DNA from: Quercus robur
Taxonomy: Eukaryota > Streptophyta > Magnoliopsida > Fagales > Fagaceae
Assembly: GCF_932294415.1 (NCBI RefSeq)
Contig: NC_065541.1
Span: 50,880,290 to 50,944,289 of the forward strand
Length of the DNA stretch: 64,000 bases
Reading direction: 5' to 3'
The first letter of the stretch is position 1. Each line of letters starts with the position of its first letter. A program made the position numbers and the translations under genes. The notes under the pieces were generated by a model. It saw only the letters and a program-made list of their open reading frames with translations, was not told where the DNA came from and did not search any database. Positions 36,675 through 46,593 of this stretch are shown here, one piece after another.

Positions 36675-36874
36675 TGGTGTGTTTGGGCTAAGATTAAAAA
36701 TGAAAATTATTTTACTATTCAGCTTATTTTTGCTACTATTCATGAACTTCACTGAACTTTTTGGCACTATTTATGGCTCCACTGTACTATTTCAATTAAC
36801 TTTTAATTTATCTATGGTACTTTTCAACAATAATTTTTCAGTTTCAGCAAAATAAGCAGTATCCAAACACACCC
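36675..36874. mobile_element. Tourist-like MITE, 200 bp
   Basis: Ends tggtgtgtttgg and, in reverse complement, gggtgtgtttgg (11 of 12 bases match), with TAA target copies at 36672-36674 and 36875-36877. The interior contains ttcagtttcagcaaaataag, shared with the neighbouring MITE and with a copy near 55226-55318. Confidence 0.75.
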
Positions 36875-36877
36875 TAA

Positions 36878-39800
36878 GTGTGCTTTGGGATTAGTTTGTT
36901 GTTGAAATCTTATTTGCTTAAAGTTGGCAAAACTATAGTTGTATTAAAAAAAAATAAAAAAAAAACACACACACACATATAACATATACAACTTTAAAAA
37001 TAAAATATAATATGCTAGATATATAAATAAATAAATAATAAAAATATTTGGAAGAAAATCTATACAGAACTTACGAAAAAGAAAAAGAAAAAAAAAAAAA
37101 AAAAAAGAACTAATCAATGATACTAGTAGATCCGTCACTACAAACATTTATATTTGAGAATTACTGTAAAATCATTAGTACTTTTCATCTAAAATATATA
37201 CTTTTAATATATCTTTCATATACTAACATACACTAGAAAAAAGTCAATAAAAAATTTTATGTTTAAAATTTTGATGAAGGGGTTAACATTAGGGTTCAAC
37301 ACGATCAAGTCAGGTCAAGATCAAGTAGAAGTCAGAAACTTATAAGACTAAAATGGGTTGAAATTCCTAACACCCATACCCAGTTAATTCTTAGTTCAGA
37401 TTTGAACATATTAATTAATTCAAATCAAATTTTTTCAATTCTTCAGCTCTAAAGAAAAATTCTTGGCCCTATACCTAGCTACATATATAGGTTTTAAGCA
37501 TGATTATAAAGAGAAATTATCTTAGAGCAAACACCATAAATTAAAATTATATTATATCTATCACAAAAAAAGAAAAAAAAAGTTTGTAAGTATATTTTAT
37601 TACTATTTTTTATTTAAAAAAATTATAACTAAAAGACAGCTTTAACATAATTGTGATAATAGACTGTATCTCATAGGCCCTATCAAAAAAACGCGGCTAA
37701 AAACACTATAAACTTAACCTATAACCGCGTTTTTCGACCTATCTTATGACTGAGGTTCTTAAAAACGCGACTACCACACTACGGTTGACCTTGCACGTTA
37801 AATTTTGCAATCAGATTCAGCTGAACATTTATTAATAGGTCTCAGCCTCACTTGAAAATGCCGGGTGGCCAAAAGGTAACAACAATAGAACCATTGAATT
37901 TATTGAAAGTTTAAAGTGGAGAAAATAAAAATTGAGAGGATTTATCCATATTTTTCTACTGTCCAACAAGCATAAAAATTTGTGTTTTTAAGCTCAATCA
38001 AGCAGTGGTCCATATCCAACTTTGGACTTACTAGAGATACCAATTGTTCTTGAGTTATAACATCAATCCTGAAAGTCAGCCATTTTATCATACGTCTTAT
38101 TCTGTGGTAGTGTTCCTTTTGTTTACCTATAATTTACACAGGCACCAATTTTAAAAGCAAATTAATAGAAAACATTAAACTCTTGATCAGAGTTAAATTT
38201 CTCCGTCCGGGTAGTACTTCATCAGCCTGTTTCTATATATTAATAAATTAGAGGTGCTAACATAAATATTGGTTTGACTCCAAGTAACAAAACTTTTGCA
38301 CTAAATTATTCTATATAGGGTTCTGTTAGTAGGTATTCTTAGGACAATTGTTAATAAATTATTTTATAAACATTTTAATACTATTTTCATAAAAAATATA
38401 AAAAACGGAAAAAAAAAAACTAATTTTTTTTATTATTTTATCATAAATTTTTTTTAAAAATATTTCATAAACCAATACAGTCATTTTGTTTGTATATATG
38501 CCTTGTCTCCTATACAAGCATTTTGTTTCAAGTAATTCCTGTGTGCCACAAAATTAAAACACTTCCATCATTGGAGTGGACATAGAAAAATGATGCAGTT
38601 GGATGGCCGTGACTGTGGCATTAATTTATTGATCTGGTTGACAATCCTATAGGGGTGATGAAAATATTCTGTAATTCATTAAAGACTGTTGAGCTGTAAG
38701 GTATGGTGGCCCAACCATCTCTTTGAGTTTTGGTTCAGATTCAGATATCGTTGCAACCAAACTGTGATCTTGTAACATGGAGGGCCTCCACAATGTTAAT
38801 TGGTCGGTGTATTATAGTTTTGACTTCAATGACTGCCACTTATTTAAATGTCATTTTTAGTGTACATAGCAAACAGTTTAATAAGCTAGCTAGCCAGCTA
38901 GCTCTCCAATTTAATCAATTAAGAGTGTGTTTGACATCGGTTTATAAGTTTAGTTTTTAGTTTTTAGCTTTTAGGTTTTTTTTTAGTTTTTAAATTTTTT
39001 TTTTTTTTTAATCTCGTTTTTTCTCACTTTTTCAAAAATATTTAAGGTACAAATATACTTTAGTACACTTACAGTAAAAAATTAGATAAACTGATCAACG
39101 CTTACCTCATGATATTATCATATTACATAATGGCTTTCATCAAAAGGTGAAAAATCACAAACAAAAATGCTTTCTCTTTCTTGAAGTTCCTTATTGGATT
39201 TTGCTTGAGGAGAATAAAATTAAACAAATAAGCACTAGTCTCTGTCTGTCCATATATTAATGTGAAAAAAATTGCATCTTTGTATCCTACCAAATTTGCT
39301 GAACTTATTAGAAAATCTAGAGTCTAGACATTACTTACATTTCAAGAGGTACAATAGAATGAATCAATCAAATAAGATCAATTCCACAAACTCAAAGAAC
39401 CTCTTAGAAAACTCAATCTAGAGTCTAGACATTACTTTGACACTTAACAGTGATAGTGATGGGCAAATATTTACTGGGAGTAAAGCTATTCTATTGCAGC
39501 TGCAAGCAGCATAGGGAAAAATGCTTTGTAAAACTTAAACCGTGTGAACACTGTAGCATAGGAACATAAGCGTTGGAAGTTGGATAATATTTAGAAGCCT
39601 TTAGTTTTTAGTAGTATTTTTTTCCGGAGTTAGTTGGAGCAGTTGAAGTCTTGGAGAGTTCAACTGTTTTCAGCTTTTATTGGTGGCCATACTTTAGACC
39701 AGCATAACCTTGTTGTCGTTGCTGCCTTTTTTTTTTTTTTTTTTCAATTTGATTTCGTGTGGGATTCCTGCAAGAAAGTTAGTTGGTCCGTAGGTTTCTT

Positions 39801-40300
39801 TAGAAGTTGAGGAAAAGATTTATCATTTTTAAATTTCTACCACCCTAAAGATTCAAACTTTGTTTGCTTCTGAATTCTGATTGCCTAAATTCAGATTGCT
39901 TAAATTCAGATGGTGATAGGTTAGAGATACTATACGAATTTTGATGCTTGTAGGAAACAATGAACTGTGTGCTAGCGTCCTTTGGGATTGATCCTTATCC
40001 CTTAAATTCTCCTTGGGATATTGAATGCATGTTATATATATTCCGTGTGTTATTGGGTATGACCGTATGACTATAAACTGCTTAGCCTTGAATGTCTTGG
40101 ATTATTCAAAAGCTTATTTTAATTGGTGGAATGAGTTGCCCATAGATTTTATGGGTTAAAAACTATCTTGTTGTTTTTAGAATTAATGGATTACTAAAAC
40201 ATGATAATCCTTATTAAATAGATATTGTGGGGTGCCTAAAATCTTTCCCACACATAAATGAACCTCCAAACATGTTTCAATGGTTTGTAAATGCTTTATT
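36878..40300. other. Long AT-rich intergenic region
   Basis: No credible gene. Contents: a cluster of acgcgg words in both orientations (37685-37770), possibly the remnant of a CACTA-type MITE; a family-A AT-rich repeat at about 38322-38480; a half Tourist-like end (tgtgtttgac) near 38930; poly-T at about 39727-39744. The rest is unassigned. Confidence 0.5.
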
Positions 40301-40309
40301 GTTTGATCT

Positions 40310-40870
40310 ATGATAGGAGATCTCACACCTTAAAAAAATCTTATGATTAACTTTAATTGAGATTTTAAATTCATAAAAATTATAATTTGACAAAATTGAT
40401 ATTAATAATGGTATGATATCGTTACTATTTGAATTTATTACCTATTTTAGATAGGGAAAAGTTAACATGTGCCCTAAATGCATTGATTTAGGATATATTT
40501 TTAAAAACTTTTGATGGAAAAAGGAAAAAATAATTACCTATTTTAACGGTTTTTTATATTTTTCATAAAAGTGATATCAAGACTTTCTCATAATTAATAC
40601 GTCAAGTTATGCCAAGTTACTAGTATGTCAAACAATGTGCCACATCACCATAAATATGGACCAGCTACCTTTCCTTTAGGAATACAAATGACAAATTCTC
40701 TATCTCACTCTTTGTGTTTCACTTTATATTCCATCAATCATGATAAGTCAAGGATTTTTTTGAATTTATCAAAATTTAAAATGAAAAAAAAAAATTAACA
40801 CTTGCCATATCATGATTGGTAAGTATAAAGTAGAATACAAAAAGTTTGCGATAGAGGATTTGGGAACCTT
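40310..40870. repeat. Left copy of a diverged repeat flanking the small LTR element
   Basis: Shares ordered phrases with 45555-45890: an atctcac start, aaaaatcttat, a caaattga block, ggtatgatat then gttact, and finally acacttg...cat followed by atgattg. Similarity is patchy. The left copy is longer and includes family-A-like sequence near 40467-40600. Confidence 0.5.
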
Positions 40871-41100
40871 AATCCATGAGAATTGGGGGCAATCCACAAA
40901 GCCACCCTAAGCTTGCATCAAGAAATAGAACATGGAAAGTTGAGCACAAGAGACGAACTTGACTAAGAAAGACAAGGCTCTATCTAGAAGCTTGAATGCG
41001 ATATATGAATGCCATTGTCTCTGGTTATGGAAATCTATAATCATAAAGGGAAAATGTTTGAGCTATAAACTATTTTTCAACATTTTTTACAAACCACTAA

Positions 41101-41725
41101 TGTGGGGCCTGATAATTTGTGGCCCAAGCCCACTCCTCGTTTGGGCCCAAGGCCTAAGCCGAGGAGAGCTGTCTCCGAGGACGCCTAATGAAAGCCCACG
41201 AAGGGCACAAGGACATGGCCGAGAACGATCTTATGCTTAGCACCTCCCAAAACACCTGGATAAAAGAAGCAACCTCGGTACAGGGGCAGGGCAAGGGAAA
41301 AAGCTGCCAACACAGTAATACAGAATCCTGCATCTGACAAGCCCATACTCAAACTCATGCTCTTGTGCTTTTCCAGCAACCCCCATCCACTCTAGGTATG
41401 GGTTGACTGGACAGACCTGCACCCCAAAAAGTAAAACTAACACGTGGACGCAAAAAGGGTAATGAAACACTAGTAATAAAGGAGAAGAAAACAAAGCTAT
41501 AAGGGGGGCCGGTGAAGCCTAAGTCTTACAACCCTTGCTAATGAATGGTTTAGCTAGTCAAGCCAAACCCGTCCATACATGAATTCCCGTAGGAACTACG
41601 ACTAAACCGCTCACCTGTGCCCAAGGTCATGCCTTTCAAGCCCACTCTTTACAAATCATATTGTTGGGGCTTTTTACATGCGAGCCCAACGTCGTCTATG
41701 AGTCGTTAAAAATCGAGTCCCTACA
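41101..41725 (+). repeat. 5' LTR of the small element
   Basis: 625 bp, TG...CA. Contains an aataaagga/tataaaagg box (differing between the two LTRs) near 41477. Confidence 0.93.
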
Positions 41726-41746
41726 ATTGGCGCCGTCTGTGGGAAG
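41726..41746 (+). other. Primer-binding site of the small element
   Basis: ATTGGCGCCGTCTGTGGGAA directly after the LTR, identical to that of the 18010 element. Confidence 0.85.
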
Positions 41747-41940
41747 GGCTTGTGTCTTGGCATAGGCGATAGTTCGAGACAGTTCCCTTGTCATTTCTAC
41801 CAGCCGGTTATGGTGTTCTAGCGTAAAGTTACGTTAGGGGTTACGATCCTTGACTAGGGGCTACGCTTTATAGCGTCAGCCGTGCAGATGGTTATAGGGG
41901 CTCGGTCGAGGAGCTAACTCCCCTAAAGCCAAGGTCCTAT

Positions 41941-43317
41941 AGACGAAAAACCACAAGTTTTGGACAGAACCAAGGCCTTGTATGGTCCTCGGACTCAAGC
42001 CTCTGGGGAAACCAACTACTTAGAAGAAAAACCACAAGTTTTGGACAGAACCAAGGCCTTGTATGGTCCTCGGACTCAAGCCTCTGGAGAAACCAACTAC
42101 TTAGAAGAAAAACCACAAGTTTTGGACAGAACCAAGGCCTTGTATGGTCCTCGGACTCAAGCCTCTGGGGAAACCAACTACTTAGACGAAAAACCACAAG
42201 TTTTGGACAGAACCAAGGCCTTGTATGGTCCTCGGACTCAAGCCTCTGGGGAAACCAACTACTTAGAAGAAAAACCACAAGTTTTGGACAAAACCAAGGC
42301 CTTGTATGGTCCTCGGACTCAAGCCTCTGGGGAAACCAACTACTTAGAAGAAAAACCACAAGTTTTGGACAGAACCAAGGCCTTGTATGGTCCTCGGACT
42401 CAAGCCTCTGGGGAAACCAACTACTTAGAAGAAAAACCACAAGTTTTGGACAGAACCAAGGCCTTGTATGGTCCTCGGACTCAAGCCTCTGGGGAAACCA
42501 ACTATTTAGACGAAAAACCACAAGTTTTGGACAGAACCAAGGCCTTGTATGGTCCTCAGACTCAAGCCTCTGGGGAAACCAACTACTTAGAAGAAAAACC
42601 ACAAGTTTTGGACAGAATCAAGGCCTTGTATGGTCCTCGGACTCAAGCCTCTGGGGAAACCAACTACTTAGAAGAAAAACCACAAGTTTTGGACAGAACC
42701 AAGGCCTTGTATGGTCCTCGGACTCAAGCCTCTGGGGAAACCAACTACTTAGAAGAAAAACCACAAGTTTTGGACAGAACCAAGGCCTTGTATGGTCCTC
42801 GGACTCAAGCCTCTGGGGAAACCAACTACTTAGACGAAAAACCACAAGTTTTGGACAGAACCAAGGCCTTGTATGGTCCTCGGACTCAAGCCTCTAGGGA
42901 AACCAACTACTTAGAAGAAAAACCACAAGTTTTGGACAGAACCAAGGCCTTGTATGGTCCTCGGACTCAAGCCTCTGGGGAAACCAACTACTTAGAAGAA
43001 AGACCACAAGTTTTGGACAGAACCAAGGCCTTGTATGGTCCTCGGACTCAAGCCTCTGGGGAAACCAACTACTTAGACGAAAGACCACAAGTTTTGGACA
43101 GAACCAAGGCCTTGTATGGTCCTCGGACTCAAGCCTCTGGGGAAACCAACTACTTAGAAGAAAAATCACAAGTTTTGGACAGAACCAAGGCCTTGTATGG
43201 TCCTCGGACTCAAGCCTCTGGGGAAACCAACTACTTAGACGAAAAATCACAAGTTTTGGACAGAACCAAGGCCTTGTATGGTCCTCGGACTCAAGCCTCT
43301 GGGGAAACCAACTACTT
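41941..43317 (+). repeat. 17-copy tandem array of an 81-bp unit
   Basis: Units contain cagaaccaaggccttgtatg, gtcctcggactcaagcctct and ggggaaaccaactacttaga. All full units are exactly 81 bp and differ by only a few bases. Units carrying gacgaa instead of gaagaa recur at positions 3, 7 and 11 (every fourth unit), then 14 and 16, showing higher-order amplification. Confidence 0.97.
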
Positions 43318-43399
43318 AAGAGGAAAAGTGCAGGGTTTGGACACAGCCGGGACGTTATATGGCCCTAAGAGTCTACCCCAGATGAGAGTTACCCATTAA
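41960..43399 (+). CDS. Repetitive open frame across the 81-bp array (doubtful gene)
   Basis: 479 codons: 17 near-perfect 27-residue repeats (DRTKALYGPRTQASGETNYL and a seven-residue acidic/basic linker), then a degenerate eighteenth copy and a short unique tail. The unit is hydrophilic, mixed-charge and probably disordered. The frame is open because 81 is divisible by 3 and the unit happens to lack stops; a minus-strand frame over the same array is also open. The related array in the Tat element has stops in the aligned frame. I therefore regard protein coding as unproven. No known family recognised. Confidence 0.25.
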   Translation: MDRTKALYGPRTQASGETNYLEEKPQVLDRTKALYGPRTQASGETNYLEEKPQVLDRTKALYGPRTQASGETNYLDEKPQVLDRTKALYGPRTQASGETNYLEEKPQVLDKTKALYGPRTQASGETNYLEEKPQVLDRTKALYGPRTQASGETNYLEEKPQVLDRTKALYGPRTQASGETNYLDEKPQVLDRTKALYGPQTQASGETNYLEEKPQVLDRIKALYGPRTQASGETNYLEEKPQVLDRTKALYGPRTQASGETNYLEEKPQVLDRTKALYGPRTQASGETNYLDEKPQVLDRTKALYGPRTQASRETNYLEEKPQVLDRTKALYGPRTQASGETNYLEERPQVLDRTKALYGPRTQASGETNYLDERPQVLDRTKALYGPRTQASGETNYLEEKSQVLDRTKALYGPRTQASGETNYLDEKSQVLDRTKALYGPRTQASGETNYLRGKVQGLDTAGTLYGPKSLPQMRVTH

Positions 43400-44762
43400 T
43401 AGTTGGGTTAATTCCTAGACCGACTAAAATTCGCAGCCTACCTTCGGATCCTCGATACCAAGGGAATGGGTGCAATTGTTATAGGGTCAGGTGTTATCAA
43501 AACACGGCCAAAGCCCCCCACTGCTCGGCAACCCCCTCGGAGGGAATATTTAGTATTTATCGTTCTCGGACGGTCACCGCGCATGCATTACGGGGCATTA
43601 AGCCGTTATCTCAATAAGTAAGGTTATGTTTCAAGGTTTCCTGCTTTAAGCATCACTAAAGGAAGATACATACATCGCGCACCCGTTCACAAAGTAATTG
43701 CTGCCGAAAGGAAAAGTATTTACAAAGAAATAAATTCATCTTTCATTAAGACAAAGAAATAGCACAGCGTACAATGAAAAGCTGGAATAAACTTATACTA
43801 AAGCTAACTACATAAGCGAAAAGAAAGATACAAGAGAATAAAGAGAAAGCCGAGGAAGAAGTGCAGAGGAGAGGTTGGCTGCTGTTCCAAGACGTTGTTC
43901 AAGGAAACCATTCCTCAACACTTTTACATGCCTATAACTCAGGCAGCCAAAGAGCCCAACTTGGGGCCTGCACCGTTGAAGAAAAGGTGCAGGGAACCTG
44001 ACTTCAGGCTAGCACCGTTGAAGAAAAGGTGCCGGGAGCTGGAAGTTGAGGAGCCTCCGTATAACCGCGCCCGCGATAGAGCAGACGGCGCTGATGGCGG
44101 AAAACCTTACTTCTGACGCATCAAGAATCTGACGCGACCAGTACCTGCTTCGGATTTTGGCTAAAAGAGGTAGAGATACCATCCCCACCTTACCAAGATG
44201 GAAGATCGTCTTGAGTTTGTGTCTACCCTGTCCAGACCACCTCACCTTGAGTTTCGGAGGGACCCGGTGCCTCTGTGGCGGGTGTAGTTCCTTCACCCCT
44301 ACACGTGCCTTAGGCATATTGCACTAAGGGTGGGAAGCACTAGATATGGAGACTCTAATTATGGCTGAAGGATTACGGTTGTGAAGAAAACCGAAGGGTT
44401 TGTATGTAAGAGGAGTAACCTTCTATCCTGCTTATTTAAAGGGAAAGGAGGAGATATTTGATTTACGCAGAGTTCCAAGGAACGCTACGGACAAGGAGGA
44501 CTTGCCTCAATCTCCAACGCCATCTGCAACCATAAAATTAAAAGATCCTCGTGAAGGCGCGTCTCGAGCACTGTAACATCAAAGAATGCCGCGTGACTAA
44601 AAGTTAAAGGGGCACCTCTTATAATTTGGTGCATCTTCTATGCAAATGGAAAGGCACAGACATCGAAGAAGTACAGAATCTGAGCGAGTCATGATGAGAA
44701 CCCAACATAATCAAAACCCTCCTCCCCAATTAAAGTCGGGCAGCAGGATTTTGAGGGGCTAT
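43400..44762 (+). other. Unassigned 3' interior of the small element
   Basis: No retroviral domain found. The stretch 43690-43830 (AT-rich, with ttcattaag and tacaa-rich phrases) resembles about 24940-25110 of the Tat element, just before the antisense gene end. A short duplicated phrase gcaccgttgaagaaaaggtgc occurs at about 43970 and 44012. It ends with the purine tract ttttgaggggctat. Confidence 0.5.
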
Positions 44763-45387
44763 TGTGGGACCTGATAATTTGTGGCCCAAGCCCACTCCTC
44801 GTTTGAGCCCAAGGCCTAAGCCGAGGAGAGCTATCTCCGAGGACGCCTAATGAAAGCCCACGAAGGGCACAAAGACATGGCCGAGGACGATCTTATGCTC
44901 AGCACCTCCTAAAACACTTGGATAAAAGAAGCAAACTCGGTACAGGGACAGGGCAAGGGAAAAAGCCGCCAACACAGTAATACAGAATCCTGCATTTGAC
45001 AAGCCCATACTCAAACTCATGCCCTTGTGCTTTTCCAGCAACCCCCAACCACTCTAGGTATGGGTTGACTAGACAGACCTGCACCCCAAAAAGTAAAACT
45101 AACACGTGGACGCAAAAAGGGGAATGAAACACTAGTATAAAAGGAGAAGAAAACAAAGCTAAAAGGGGGGCCAGTGAAGCCTAAGTCTTACAACCCTTGC
45201 TAATGAAGGGTTTAGCTAGTCAAACCAAACCCGTCCATACATGAATTCCCGTAGGAACTACGACTAAACCGCTCACTTGTGCCCAAGGTCATGCCTTTCA
45301 AGCCCACTCTCTACAAATCATATTGTTGGGGCCTTTTACATGCGAGCCCAACGTCGTCTATGGGTCGTTAAAAATCGAGTCCCTACA
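44763..45387 (+). repeat. 3' LTR of the small element
   Basis: 625 bp, TG...CA, about 96% identical to the 5' LTR by hand count; followed by the ACTAA target copy. Confidence 0.93.
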
Positions 45388-45554
45388 ACTAATATGGTGA
45401 ATATTTATTGGCAAGTAAAAAAATGATATTAATGATAGGGCCAAATGAGAATCAATAAGAATTGATTATAATAATAATTTGTAAAAATGTTATAAATAGT
45501 TTGTGGTTGTAACATTACTCATTGTAAAGTAATTAAACCTAGAATCTCACCTAG

Positions 45555-45890
45555 TAGTAATATTAATTAAATGTTAGGTAACCAATCTCATATAAGAAAA
45601 ATCTTATATTTAACTTTGAGAGTTTAAACACATTAAAATCATAATTTTACCAAATTGACATGTTAATATTGGTATGATATGGTTACTGTTTTGAATTTAT
45701 AACGTATTTTAAATATAATCATAGTACTATTATATTTCATACGAAGGTTGTCGCCAAGTTGTGCCATGTTAGCAATAATTAAAATTTGAAATTAAAAAAA
45801 AAAAATTAATTAAACACTTGGCATATTATGATTGATAGAATATACAGTAGAACACAAAGAGTGAGACAAAAAATTCTCACTCACATTAGA
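45555..45890. repeat. Right copy of a diverged repeat flanking the small LTR element
   Basis: See 40310-40870. The shared 3' phrase runs acttggcatattatgattg then, after a gap, agtagaacacaaagagt. Confidence 0.5.
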
Positions 45891-45994
45891 GCCAATCTCA
45901 CCTAAAATGGTAACAGTTACACTCATTGAAAGACCATTTTGACCATGACCATAAAATGTGACTCTAATCAAGAGAAATGTCCTACCAATGAGTG

Positions 45995-46585
45995 TAGGGG
46001 TGTTCGCGGTGTGGTGCGATGCGGTTTTGGGTTATTTTTAGCACCGCACTTTGCGGTGCAATTTAACTAAAACCATAACTGCATCGCATTTTATTTTTGC
46101 GGTCACATGTGCGGTACGGTTTAAAAATTTAGCTAAAACCATAACCGCACTGCACCTCATTTTTGCAATCACATATGTGGTGCGATGTATAAGATGCGAT
46201 TTGAATGATTTGAAATTGGTATATATTTTAAATTTTGAGCTTTTTCTACCCAGCCCAAAACTAATTTTTCCCTTTATTTTGGTCCAAGTTTTAAACTATT
46301 GTGCTAGTTTTTCTTTATTTTGGGTTGAGTTTCTTAATCAACATTTGCTAGGGTTATCAAACTTTTTTTTTTTTTTTGAAAACTAGGGTTATTAAACTAT
46401 TAATAATATATTAAATATTAAAAATAATTAAATATATTAATATATAAAGAGAGTGTGGTGCGGTTTGTGCGGTTTTCTTATTATAAAACCTCAAACCGCA
46501 CTGCACCATGTGATGTGATGCAGTGCGATTATGCTATTTTGCAGGCAGTTTTGATGCGGTTTTTGCAGTTTGGTGAACACCTCTT
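45995..46585. mobile_element. hAT-type MITE, 591 bp
   Basis: Ends taggggtgttc and, in reverse complement, aagaggtgttc. Flanked by an 8-bp duplication aatgagtg/aatgagcg (45987-45994, 46586-46593) with one mismatch. The interior is rich in gcggtgcg/gcaccgc words in both orientations. No transposase. An inverted relative lies at 60479-61026. Confidence 0.8.
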
Positions 46586-46593
46586 AATGAGCG

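Larger units (their letters stand above)
41101..45387 (+). mobile_element. Non-autonomous LTR retrotransposon (LARD-type, Tat-derived) with 81-bp repeats
   Basis: A 4,287-bp element with two 625-bp LTRs (41101-41725, 44763-45387) starting TGTGGG and ending CCCTACA, flanked by the exact duplication ACTAA (41096-41100, 45388-45392). It has the same primer-binding site (attggcgccgtctgtgggaa) and nearly the same 3' purine tract as the Tat element at 18010. About 27 LTR differences (about 96% identity by hand) make it the younger of the two. No gag, RT, RNase H or integrase is visible. The interior is a short leader, a 1.4-kb tandem array, and 1.4 kb of unassigned DNA whose start resembles the region after the array in the big element. 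Movement would need proteins supplied in trans. Confidence 0.93.

Noticed and set aside
38884-38904. Near-palindrome agctagctagccagctagct
   Set aside because: Short and isolated, with no flanking structure. Likely chance in repetitive AGCT-rich DNA.
41937-42602. Minus-strand 221-codon open frame with repeated FLLSSWFPQRLESEDHTRP
   Set aside because: It is the antisense reading of the 81-bp tandem array and is open only because the period is divisible by 3. No independent evidence of coding.
41941-43317. Possible CRISPR-like or other spacer-repeat array
   Set aside because: Units are contiguous with no unique spacers, and they lie inside an LTR retrotransposon in plant DNA.
43895-44317. Short frames in the small LTR element that might be a gag remnant
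   Set aside because: No capsid or zinc-knuckle features; only a short internal duplication.
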